From Actinomycetes bacterium (GTDB lineage: Bacteria > Actinomycetota > Thermoleophilia > BMS3ABIN01): a DNA stretch of 6,265 nt. Each line of letters opens with the position of its first letter. The first letter of the stretch is position 1. This document shows positions 1 to 5,506 of the stretch, piece after piece. A program made the translations under genes and the position numbers. A model generated the notes under the pieces. The model was not told where the DNA came from. It did no database searches and saw nothing but the letters and a program-made list of their open reading frames with translations. The stretch lies in NCBI GenBank assembly GCA_021787775.1, contig JAJYLK010000076.1:1-6265 (forward strand), written 5' to 3'.

Positions 1-561
1 TTCCGCCTGCCGGTTAATCTTGCCAACGGTCTGACCATCCTGCGGATCATGCTGATCCCGGTGTTCATGGTCTTCCTGCTGCAGTTCGAGCTGATCCCTC
101 ACAGCGTCGATATCGCCGTGGCCATTTTTGTTCTCGCGGCCGTAACTGACACGCTGGACGGGTATTTTGCACGCTCGCGCAATTCGGTCACGGTGCTGGG
201 CCAGTTTCTGGACCCGCTGGCGGACAAGCTGCTGATCTCCGCCGCCCTCATCTCGCTGGTCTCGCTGGACCGCATTTCCGCCTGGATCGCGATGCTGATT
301 ATATCCCGGGAGTTTTCAGTCTCGGGCCTGAGGCTGGTAGCGGCGGCGAGCCGAGTCGTCATTCCGGCCAGTCCGCTGGGCAAGATCAAGACCTTCAGCC
401 AGGTTGTCGCGGTCGTGGCGCTGATCCTGCCCGGATTTGCCTACATCTTCGGCAAACCGCTCAGCTGGTATCTGATCTATCTGGCGGCGCTGCTCACGGT
501 GATTTCCGGCGTGGATTATTTTGTCAGGGCCAGAGGCTGGTTGATGACGCCGGAGGATTAG
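1..561 (+). CDS. pgsA: CDP-diacylglycerol--glycerol-3-phosphate 3-phosphatidyltransferase, 5'-truncated
   Basis: Membrane enzyme that transfers a phosphatidyl group from CDP-diacylglycerol to glycerol-3-phosphate, the committed step to phosphatidylglycerol and cardiolipin. The frame is open from base 1. The codons before the first ATG (base 49) read LPVNLANGLTILRI, the usual PgsA N-terminus, so the true start lies upstream of the window and ATG 49 is internal. Counting visible codons, the CDP-alcohol phosphotransferase signature DxxDGxxARx8GxxxDxxxD is complete: D50, D53, G54, A57, R58, G67, D71, D75. A PgsA-type block follows at about codons 103-130 (REF..GLR..A, then GK.KT..Q), which favours PgsA over phosphatidylserine or cardiolipin synthases of the same fold. 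Several hydrophobic membrane segments are visible. 186 codons are seen, close to the full family length, so little is missing. cinA follows after 90 bases with no convincing terminator, so the two are probably co-transcribed. Confidence 0.93.
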   Translation, partial: FRLPVNLANGLTILRIMLIPVFMVFLLQFELIPHSVDIAVAIFVLAAVTDTLDGYFARSRNSVTVLGQFLDPLADKLLISAALISLVSLDRISAWIAMLIISREFSVSGLRLVAAASRVVIPASPLGKIKTFSQVVAVVALILPGFAYIFGKPLSWYLIYLAALLTVISGVDYFVRARGWLMTPED

Positions 562-637
562 GCTCCGGCCGATCCCTGATGCCGGCCGGGCGCAGGCTAT
601 TTGCGCAAGCCCGTTGCAGAGAAAAAGCATGTTCCCC

Positions 638-646
638 AGGAAAGGA
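638..646 (+). promoter_or_regulatory. Shine-Dalgarno site that sets the cinA start
   Basis: AGGAAAGGA lies 5 bases before GTG 652. The in-frame TTG at 601 has no comparable purine-rich site, and the residues between 601 and 652 do not resemble a CinA N-terminus. GTG 652 is therefore the preferred start. Confidence 0.7.
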
Positions 647-651
647 TTTTC

Positions 652-1974
652 GTGACCACGGATCCGCAGGCGGTGATACTGACTATCGGCACCGAGCTCA
701 CAGAGGGCCGGGTGGCGGATACCAACACCTCTTTCCTGGCCGCCGATCTGGAAAGACGGGGCGTGCGCGTCTCGCACGCGCTGACCGTCACCGACGATCG
801 CCAGGAAATCGGCAGATCGCTGCGGTTCGCGCTGGAGCACAAGCCGGCGCTGATCGTGCTGGCCGGCGGCCTCGGGCCCACTGAGGATGACCTGACGGCA
901 CCGGCGGTGGCGGCGTCCCTGGGCCTGGAGATGAAGTTGGATGCCGTGGCCCGCCGGTTTGTCTGTGAGGCCGTGGGGGAGGCAGAGCTCAAGCCCTACC
1001 AGGAGAAGCAGGCCATGTTGCCGGAGGGCAGCGAGCCGCTCCGGCCGGCGGGCACCGCGCCCGGGTTCCTGCTGCACTCCGGGGTCAGCCTGATCGTTGT
1101 CTTTCCGGGAGTCCCGTCTGAACTGAAAGCGATGTGGGAAGGATTGTTCGCCCATCCTGAAGTAGCACAAATCATCCAGAATGCCCGCGTCCGCTATCGC
1201 GACCGGCTGAATTTCTACGGCGTCGGCGAGCCGCAGGTCGGTGAGGCGGTCGAGGCTATTCTGGGGAAGGCTCAGGTAGCGGTTGACGTCAGCATCTGTT
1301 CGCGGCGGGGAGAGGTATTGCTCGAAGCGGTTGCTTCCAGGGAGTTTAAAGACCAGGTTCAGCATTTGATCGCGACCCTCAAGGAACGCTTTAGTGATTT
1401 CGTCTACTCGGCTGGAGCGGAAGTCGAGGCTGTGCTCGCCGAGCGCCTGGCAGGCGCGGGCAAGACCCTGGCGGTGGGAGAATCCTGCACCGGAGGGATG
1501 CTGGGCGAGGCCATCACGCGCGTGCCCGGCGCATCCGCCTTCTTCCTCGGAGGCGTGGTCGCATACAGCAACGATGTCAAGCGCGCGCTGCTGAGAGTGA
1601 GGCAGGAGACGCTCGACAACGCCGGTGCAGTCTCCGAGCCCGTTGCCCAGCAGCTGGCCCTGGGCGCGAGGGCGCTCGCCGGCGCCGATTATGGAGCCGG
1701 GATCACCGGCGTCGCCGGTCCTGGGGGCGGCACACCGGAAAAACCGGTCGGCCTGGTATTCATCTGCGCTTCGTCCGACGGGGGCGACATCGTGCGCCGG
1801 TTCGATTTCCGCGGCGAGCGCGCCGACATCCGCGAAGCGTCCGTGACCGCGGCGCTGCACATGCTGCTCGAGAAGCTGGCCGCTGACGGGATCGGCGGCG
1901 GTGACGATGCGGCGCTGTCTGGCGGCGAGGCGCCTGGCGCCGGCGGCGCGTCCGGGGACCAGAAAGCTTCCTAA
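652..1974 (+). CDS. cinA: CinA family protein (MocF-like domain plus NMN deamidase domain)
   Basis: Two-domain CinA of 440 aa. The N-terminal MoCF/MogA-like domain (about residues 5-170) begins VILTIGTEL and carries GGLGPTEDDLT at 72-82 and FPGVPSELKAMW at about 151-162. The C-terminal PncC-like domain (about 255-408) has GESCTGG at 276-282, whose Ser is the presumed catalytic residue, and GVAGPGGGTPEKPVGLV at 353-369. In this family the C-terminal domain deamidates nicotinamide mononucleotide in NAD salvage, and the N-terminal domain is linked to ADP-ribose or other nucleotide pyrophosphatase activity. CinA was first named for competence induction and is often next to recA, as it nearly is here. 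After about residue 411 there is an unusual Gly/Ala/Asp-rich tail of nearly 30 residues. It is probably disordered and absent from most CinA proteins. The start GTG 652 is chosen for its Shine-Dalgarno site and its fit to the family N-terminus. Confidence 0.95.
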   Translation: MTTDPQAVILTIGTELTEGRVADTNTSFLAADLERRGVRVSHALTVTDDRQEIGRSLRFALEHKPALIVLAGGLGPTEDDLTAPAVAASLGLEMKLDAVARRFVCEAVGEAELKPYQEKQAMLPEGSEPLRPAGTAPGFLLHSGVSLIVVFPGVPSELKAMWEGLFAHPEVAQIIQNARVRYRDRLNFYGVGEPQVGEAVEAILGKAQVAVDVSICSRRGEVLLEAVASREFKDQVQHLIATLKERFSDFVYSAGAEVEAVLAERLAGAGKTLAVGESCTGGMLGEAITRVPGASAFFLGGVVAYSNDVKRALLRVRQETLDNAGAVSEPVAQQLALGARALAGADYGAGITGVAGPGGGTPEKPVGLVFICASSDGGDIVRRFDFRGERADIREASVTAALHMLLEKLAADGIGGGDDAALSGGEAPGAGGASGDQKAS

Positions 1975-2010
1975 AGCCACGCTTTATCCGCCACGCTTAA
2001 TCCCTTTTCA

Positions 2011-2048
2011 GGGGGGGGCACGACCCCCGTTGCCTGCTCAACTTTTTT
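2011..2048 (+). terminator. possible weak intrinsic terminator after cinA
   Basis: A G-run (2011-2018) faces CCCCC (2024-2028) across a 5-base loop. It is followed at once by a small hairpin, GTTG (2029-2032) with CAAC (2039-2042), and then six T residues (2043-2048). The T-run is 15 bases beyond the strong stem, and the stem touching it has only four pairs. Termination is therefore plausible but not canonical. The segment may instead be leader structure for the downstream kinase. Confidence 0.3.
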
Positions 2049-2057
2049 CCATATACC
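2030..2057 (+). promoter_or_regulatory. weak candidate promoter for the hybrid kinase gene
   Basis: TTGCCT (2030-2035), a 16-base spacer, then TATACC (2052-2057). Each element matches the sigma-A consensus at 4 of 6 positions. It lies in a local AT-rich stretch upstream of a gene that seems to be its own unit. The match is modest and could be chance. Confidence 0.25.
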
Positions 2058-2079
2058 CCATAGGGGTTAAAAAAACCCC
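2055..2079 (+). repeat. mutually exclusive inverted repeats in the kinase leader
   Basis: ACCCC (2055-2059) can pair with GGGGT (2063-2067) across an ATA loop. Alternatively GGGGTT (2063-2068) can pair with AACCCC (2074-2079) across five A residues. Both use the same G-run, so only one can form. This could be an operator or an RNA switch, but it matches no riboswitch class I recognise. Confidence 0.45.
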
Positions 2080-2082
2080 GGT

Positions 2083-2110
2083 AATTGCCGACAAGCAATT
2101 TGCGGCGCAA
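2083..2110 (+). repeat. adjacent TTGC/GCAA inverted repeats in the kinase leader
   Basis: AATTGC (2083-2088) pairs with GCAATT (2095-2100) across six bases. It is followed directly by the 11-bp palindrome TTGCG-G-CGCAA (2100-2110). The TTGC and GCAA half-sites each occur twice within 28 bases, 22-64 bases before the kinase start codon. A DNA-binding site is plausible, but no regulator is identified. Confidence 0.4.
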
Positions 2111-2134
2111 CCGCGCCAGCTCTTAAGCGATAAA

Positions 2135-2140
2135 AGGAAG
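2135..2140 (+). promoter_or_regulatory. Shine-Dalgarno site that sets the hybrid kinase start
   Basis: AGGAAG lies 6 bases before ATG 2147. The frame is open back to 1901, but starting there would overlap cinA by 74 bases and add 82 residues with no domain character. ATG 2147 is therefore preferred. Confidence 0.7.
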
Positions 2141-2146
2141 TTCAGC

Positions 2147-3955
2147 ATGGCTGGAAACGATCCGGCTGCGCACCAACAGCTACCGGACGCGCTCCCCAGA
2201 CGCGGATGGATGTTCAGAGCGGCCATATTCCTGTTAGCGATCGCGGTGATGGGCAATCTGGATGCGCTGGTTGACGTTTTTGAACATCGGCGACAGCCTT
2301 ATTTCGATACAGATCACCTGATCGTCGGCGGTCTGGCCATTCTCACCACTTCCCTCCTGCTCGGCGGCCTCTGGGTCTATTTCGACAGGCTGCAGCGGGC
2401 ATCGGCGGATTCGCGCCGCGCCAGGCTGGCTTCGCGTGAAAGTCAGGAAAAATACCTGCAGCTGTTCGAGAATTCGCGCGACATGGTTTTCATCTGTTCG
2501 CCCATGGATAAGTTCGAGGATATCAATCACGCCGGCGTGAGGCTCCTGGGCTACGGATCCCGCGAAGAGATCATGGCGATCGATGTGGGGCACGACCTTC
2601 ATGCCAGCCCCGCCGATTGGGCGGAATATCAGCGCCTGATGCTGCAGAATGGCTGTGTCGAGAACTTCGAACACGAGCTGAGGCGCAAGGACGGGAAAAA
2701 GATCTGGGTCGTCGAGAGCAGCACGGCCATGTTCGATGCGGATGAAAATCTCGTCGGCTGCCGCGGCATCGTGCGCGACGTCTCCGAGCACCGGCGGCTG
2801 GAGAGCGAGCTCCTGACCGCACAGAAGATGGAAAGCATCGGCCGCCTGGCGGGCGCGGTGGCTCACGATTTCACCAACCACATCACCTCCATCCAGGGCA
2901 ATATCGACCTGGTCCTGATGGGCGCGCCCATGGGGCCCGCGCGCGAAAACCTGCAGGCGGCGCGCCGGTCCGCGGAAGAGGCGGCTGGCCTGACCAGGCA
3001 GCTGATGCTGCTCAGTCAACGTCATCCGCAGGAAGTGCACCGCATCGATGTCAACGAGCTGCTGGACAGAATGAAGGACATGCTGCGGCTGCTTGCTGGC
3101 GAGCATGTCTCGCTTTCTACCGGCCTGTCGGCCGAGCCGGCCGTCATCGAGGCCGATTCCAATGCCATCCAGCAGATGGTGATCAATCTTGTGGCCAGCG
3201 CCAGAGAAGCGATGCCTGCCGGCGGCGCCGTCTCGATCAGGACAGCCAACGTAAGCATGGATGAGGAATCGGCTCAACGTCACGAAGATGCCTACCCCGG
3301 CGACTTTCTGGCGATCGCCGTTCGCAGCGCCGTAGACGGCATCAATGTGAAGACTGCCGCCGGAATCAACGGCCGGGATGATTACGGAAATACCGGCCAA
3401 TCAAATGGAACCGGCGTGCGGATGCCGGTTGTCTACGCGGCCGCGCTGCAGCACAGGGGCTGGGTCGAGTTCGAGAATCTCCCGGTAGATGGCCATTCGG
3501 CCACTATCTATCTGCCGCTGGCGCCGGTTGCGGCCGAGGCAGCCGTCGAAGCCGATCGCGAGGACATGCTTTTCCAGGGAAACCGGGAGCGGCTGCTGCT
3601 GGTCGAGGACGACGAACCGGTAAGAATCACCGCGGAAAAAATACTGCGTGAGAACGGCTACAAGGTCTATGCCGCGGCTGACGCGCGTGAGGCCTTCAAC
3701 ATCTTCGTGAATGAAAAAGGTGATTTTGACCTGCTGTTCAGCGATGTGGTCCTGCAGGGGGAGACAGGGATCGATCTCGCCGAACAGCTGGCTTCGTTCA
3801 AGCCCCAACTGCCGGTCCTGCTGGCGAGCGGCTACAGCGACACCGCTTTGAACTGGGACGTGGTCAAGTCACGCGGTTATGGTTTTCTGCAAAAACCTTA
3901 CGCGCTTTCCAATCTGCTGCAGGCTGTCCGCGGCCTGCTCGTCGACCTGGGCTGA
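2147..3955 (+). CDS. membrane-bound PAS hybrid histidine kinase with degenerate ATP-binding domain
   Basis: Protein of 602 aa. Order of parts: two hydrophobic segments (about 23-36 and 58-79) around a short outer loop; a basic linker; a PAS domain with its PAC end (about 97-216, ending GIVRDVSEH); a HisKA dimerisation domain with phospho-acceptor H240 in AHDFTN; a HATPase-like domain (about 315-458); and a C-terminal receiver (about 481-600). The receiver is intact: acidic pair D488/D489, phospho-acceptor D533, S561 and K583. The H-box keeps the HDxxN pattern. The ATP-binding domain does not keep its boxes. The N-box reads NLVASAREAMP, with S351 where Asn is expected. The G1 box DxGxG reads SAVDG (394-398). 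The F-box is unrecognisable, and G2 GTGLGL reads GTGVRM (421-426). The frame is intact, so this is not an obvious pseudogene. It may work as a phosphatase, scaffold or phosphotransfer partner of an active kinase. The PAS ligand is unknown. No separate response regulator or output domain is in the window. Confidence 0.88.
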   Translation: MAGNDPAAHQQLPDALPRRGWMFRAAIFLLAIAVMGNLDALVDVFEHRRQPYFDTDHLIVGGLAILTTSLLLGGLWVYFDRLQRASADSRRARLASRESQEKYLQLFENSRDMVFICSPMDKFEDINHAGVRLLGYGSREEIMAIDVGHDLHASPADWAEYQRLMLQNGCVENFEHELRRKDGKKIWVVESSTAMFDADENLVGCRGIVRDVSEHRRLESELLTAQKMESIGRLAGAVAHDFTNHITSIQGNIDLVLMGAPMGPARENLQAARRSAEEAAGLTRQLMLLSQRHPQEVHRIDVNELLDRMKDMLRLLAGEHVSLSTGLSAEPAVIEADSNAIQQMVINLVASAREAMPAGGAVSIRTANVSMDEESAQRHEDAYPGDFLAIAVRSAVDGINVKTAAGINGRDDYGNTGQSNGTGVRMPVVYAAALQHRGWVEFENLPVDGHSATIYLPLAPVAAEAAVEADREDMLFQGNRERLLLVEDDEPVRITAEKILRENGYKVYAAADAREAFNIFVNEKGDFDLLFSDVVLQGETGIDLAEQLASFKPQLPVLLASGYSDTALNWDVVKSRGYGFLQKPYALSNLLQAVRGLLVDLG

Positions 3956-3993
3956 TCGGCCAGGTCGCGCCTCCGGCCGGCCCGGTGAGGGCA

Positions 3994-4022
3994 CTGCCGT
4001 CCTTGAGGCCCTTCACGGTTAC
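3994..4022 (+). repeat. direct repeat copy 1
   Basis: This 29-base segment matches 4065-4093 at 24 of 29 positions, with a 71-base offset. On the minus strand it reads VTVKGLKDG. Three of the five differences are synonymous third-base changes in that reading (ACC/ACA, CTC/CTG, GAC/GAT). The other two fall in the one codon that changes (GGC/AGG). Confidence 0.6.
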
Positions 4023-4064
4023 ATCCAGCGATCGCCGTCCATGTCCGCGACGAATCAGGTCTGC

Positions 4065-4093
4065 CTGCCATCCTTCAGCCTCTTCACTGTTAC
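4065..4093 (+). repeat. direct repeat copy 2
   Basis: Partner of 3994-4022. On the minus strand it reads VTVKRLKDG. The 71-base offset is one short of 24 codons, which implies a single-base frameshift between the copies if both descend from a repeated protein motif. Confidence 0.6.
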
Positions 4094-4120
4094 CGCAAGT
4101 TTTGCATTCAGTGGCACGGA

Positions 4121-4149
4121 TTGACATTACTGCGCACCAGGATTATCAT
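4121..4149 (+). promoter_or_regulatory. strong sigma-A-type promoter of mazEF
   Basis: A perfect -35 TTGACA (4121-4126), a 17-base spacer and -10 TATCAT (4144-4149, 5 of 6). Transcription should begin near 4155-4157, about 35 bases before the mazE ATG. The -10 element overlaps the palindrome that starts at 4146, as expected for an autorepressed toxin-antitoxin promoter. Confidence 0.8.
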
Positions 4150-4176
4150 ACGGACCGTATGACAAAGAGTATGACA
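4146..4176 (+). promoter_or_regulatory. palindromic operator with an extra half-site, probable MazE/MazEF binding site
   Basis: TCATACGG-A-CCGTATGA (4146-4162) is a perfect 17-bp palindrome covering the end of the -10 and the likely start site. Its right arm belongs to GTATGACA (4157-4164), which recurs at 4169-4176, 12 bases downstream on the same helix face. Ribbon-helix-helix antitoxins bind such arrays of half-sites. That MazE is the binder is inferred from position. Confidence 0.7.
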
Positions 4177-4190
4177 CACTGGAGGCGCAC

Positions 4191-4433
4191 ATGGCGCGCC
4201 GCAAGGCCCGTACATCGATAACCATCACCCCGGAGCTCCTGGCCGCGGTCGACCGCAGGGCGGCGGCGGATGGGCGCACCCGCAGCGACCTGGTCTGCGA
4301 AGCCGTTGCTTCATACTTCGCCAGCGAGGAGGAAAAACTGCTGGCGGAGGGATACCGGGAGATGGCGGGGGAGTCGGTCGAGCTGGCGAAGGAGTCCGAA
4401 GTTGCACAACACCAGGTGTGGCCAGAGTGGTGA
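4191..4433 (+). CDS. mazE: ribbon-helix-helix antitoxin, MazE-like
   Basis: Antitoxin of 80 aa that should bind and neutralise the MazF-type RNase encoded next and repress their shared promoter. Residues 7-46 fit a ribbon-helix-helix DNA-binding domain: a beta strand TSITITPELL, then two helices with a GRTRSDLVCEAV segment. The C-terminal third (about 54-80, containing GYREMAGESVELAKE and ending in WPEW) is acidic and probably the toxin-binding tail, as in MazE partners of PemK/MazF toxins. The start is firm: GGAGG at 4181-4185, 5 bases before ATG, downstream of a strong promoter and palindromic operator. The stop TGA overlaps the proposed mazF GTG as GTGA, so translation is likely coupled, giving antitoxin first. 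The family is clear from fold and context, but antitoxin names within ribbon-helix-helix groups are loose. Confidence 0.85.
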   Translation: MARRKARTSITITPELLAAVDRRAAADGRTRSDLVCEAVASYFASEEEKLLAEGYREMAGESVELAKESEVAQHQVWPEW

Positions 4434-4852
4434 CAGGAAGTTCCGGGAACCCGGCGAGCCAGGAAAAACCTGCTCCTGGTGAGAAAGCCACGACGCGCCA
4501 ATTGAAACGCGGTGATATATGCTGGGCCGATTTCTCCTCATGTGATGAGGGCGGCAATATCGGAAAAAGGCCGGCGCTTTTGATTCAAAACAATATGGGC
4601 AACAGGTTCTCATCGACGGTGATCGTCACGCCGATCAGCTCGAGGATCAGCAGGCAGCAATATCCAGTCAACGTGGTCTTGCCGGAAGGTATGCTTGACC
4701 GGCCGGCTGAGATCAGGGTCAGCCAGATCGTTACAATTGACAGGTCCAGGCTCGGTCCCCGGATAGCGCGGCTTCCCGCAGGCGTGATGGCGCGGGTGGA
4801 CGAAGCCATCCGTGTAAGCCTGGGACTGTCCAAGGATCGGGAAGGAAGTTGA
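4430..4852 (+). CDS. mazF: MazF/PemK-family endoribonuclease toxin
   Basis: Sequence-specific mRNA endoribonuclease of the CcdB/PemK fold. The family core starts at KRGDICWADF and is about 115 aa, the usual length. Other family blocks are KRPALLIQNNMGNRFSSTV, IVTPISS, VSQIVTIDRSRL and the terminal VDEAIRVSLGL. Numbered from GTG 4430 (140 aa), the conserved catalytic Arg is R47 in KRPA. The position usually Thr in the A-x-I-T segment is S70, a conservative change. Start choice is uncertain. GTG 4430 overlaps the mazE stop as GTGA and suits translational coupling, but GTG 4427, GTG 4418 and TTG 4502 (just before the core) are possible. Using 4430 adds a Pro/Gly/Ser-rich N-terminal extension of about 24 residues not usual in the family. 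The stop overlaps the thpR start as TTGA. Confidence 0.9.
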   Translation: MTGSSGNPASQEKPAPGEKATTRQLKRGDICWADFSSCDEGGNIGKRPALLIQNNMGNRFSSTVIVTPISSRISRQQYPVNVVLPEGMLDRPAEIRVSQIVTIDRSRLGPRIARLPAGVMARVDEAIRVSLGLSKDREGS

Positions 4853-5490
4853 ACCGGGACTATCCAGCCAGGCCATCCCGGCGTCAGGGGCGGGGCGAGC
4901 GCCTTCACGAAGGCCACGAGCGCCGGCCCGAAGGACCGTCATACCGCCTGTTCATCGCGGTCGAGATCCCGCCCGAAGTGACACACCGTCTGGCCGGCTG
5001 GCAGCAGGAGTATCTGACCGGCGACAAGGCGCTGCGGCTGACGCCGGAGGAGCAGCTGCACATAACGCTGGCCTTTCTCGGTCACATGAGGGAAAAAGAG
5101 CTGGGGCTGGCTTCGGAGCAGATGGATGAGTTGGATGGAGAGTCACCGCCGGACTTGTTCGATGTGACCGCCAGCGGGGTCGTGGGACTGCCGCGGCACG
5201 GCGCCCCCAGAGTGATTGCCGCCGCGATCGAGGAGCCGGCGGGGATACTGAGGCAGATCCATGACCGGCTGGTGGCCGGACTGGAGGAAAAACAGCTTTA
5301 TAAGCGGGAGAAAAGGCCATTCTTCCCCCATGTGACTATCGCCCGTGTCCACGGCCGCACGCAGCTGGATCTGGAGGCGATCCACCCCGATCCGGTCAAA
5401 TTTACAGCCGTCCGGATCACGCTGTATAATAGCATTCTCAAGTCAGGCGGGGCTTTGCACAAGGCCCTGAAAACGGTCCAACTGAACTAA
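4849..5490 (+). CDS. thpR: RNA 2',3'-cyclic phosphodiesterase (2H family)
   Basis: 2H-phosphoesterase of 213 aa, formerly annotated as 2'-5' RNA ligase (LigT). The family hydrolyses 2',3'-cyclic phosphate RNA ends to 2'-phosphates and can join tRNA halves in vitro. Both catalytic HxT motifs are present: HIT at 71-73 (in HITLAFLG) and HVT at 161-163 (in [10 protein letters not shown]). The core begins at [13 protein letters not shown] (about 32). The first 31 residues are a basic, Arg-rich extension with no family match I recognise. TTG 4849 is the only start codon in frame before the core. It follows a purine-rich stretch (GAAGGAAG, 4841-4848) and overlaps the mazF stop as TTGA. thpR is often found between cinA and recA, so it is probably ancestral here. 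Its fusion to a toxin operon is the unusual part. A promoter for recA lies inside its 3' end. Confidence 0.92.
   Translation: MNRDYPARPSRRQGRGERLHEGHERRPEGPSYRLFIAVEIPPEVTHRLAGWQQEYLTGDKALRLTPEEQLHITLAFLGHMREKELGLASEQMDELDGESPPDLFDVTASGVVGLPRHGAPRVIAAAIEEPAGILRQIHDRLVAGLEEKQLYKREKRPFFPHVTIARVHGRTQLDLEAIHPDPVKFTAVRITLYNSILKSGGALHKALKTVQLN
5401..5430 (+). promoter_or_regulatory. near-consensus promoter inside thpR, probably for recA
   Basis: TTTACA (5401-5406, 5 of 6 to the -35), an 18-base spacer, and a perfect TATAAT (5425-5430). The start site would be near 5437, about 70 bases before the recA GTG. It lies within the codons of the thpR C-terminus, so part of the match could follow from the protein sequence. 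Such a good pair in G+C-rich DNA just before recA is still notable. Confidence 0.6.
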
Positions 5491-5496
5491 AAAACT

Positions 5497-5501
5497 GGAG
5501 G
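5497..5501 (+). promoter_or_regulatory. Shine-Dalgarno site of recA
   Basis: GGAGG, 5 bases before GTG 5507. It supports the GTG start, which gives the usual RecA N-terminus. Confidence 0.8.
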
Positions 5502-5506
5502 CAGAA

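Larger units (their letters stand above)
3956..4120. other. non-coding stretch with probable relic coding sequence
   Basis: This stretch lies between the kinase stop and the mazE promoter. No intact gene is seen. Read on the minus strand, two segments both encode L-x-VTVK-x-LKDG. They are in different frames, with a TGA at 4055-4057 between them. GTGAGGGC (3984-3991) and GCCCTTCAC (4008-4016) can pair with one bulge, but no T-run follows, so no terminator is called for the kinase gene. Confidence 0.4.

Noticed and set aside
565..589. CCGGCC/GGCCGG hairpin after pgsA as a terminator
   Set aside because: It has a 13-base loop and no T-run, so it is not a credible intrinsic terminator.
601..651. 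TTG 601 as the cinA start
   Set aside because: No Shine-Dalgarno site precedes it, and the extra 17 residues are foreign to CinA N-termini.
316..1980. Long open minus-strand frame opposite pgsA and cinA
   Set aside because: It lies antisense to two clearly recognised genes. Its Arg/Gln/His-rich translation shows no family motif, and long antisense frames are expected in G+C-rich coding DNA.
1901..2146. Upstream extension of the hybrid kinase
   Set aside because: The frame is open but would overlap cinA and run through hairpin-rich leader DNA. ATG 2147 has a proper Shine-Dalgarno site.
2234..3400. Long open minus-strand frame opposite the hybrid kinase
   Set aside because: It overlaps the recognised PAS and HisKA coding sequence and shows no domain or ribosome-binding support.
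3864..4127. Minus-strand frame of 87 codons containing a CKTCG pair of cysteines
   Set aside because: It overlaps the kinase receiver, has a single CxxC with no second pair, and appears to be part of the relic repeat region, not an intact gene.
4440..4450. GTTCC-G-GGAAC inverted repeat as a possible LexA-type site
   Set aside because: Its half-sites point the opposite way from GAAC-N4-GTTC, it lies inside the 5' end of mazF, and it has no promoter next to it.
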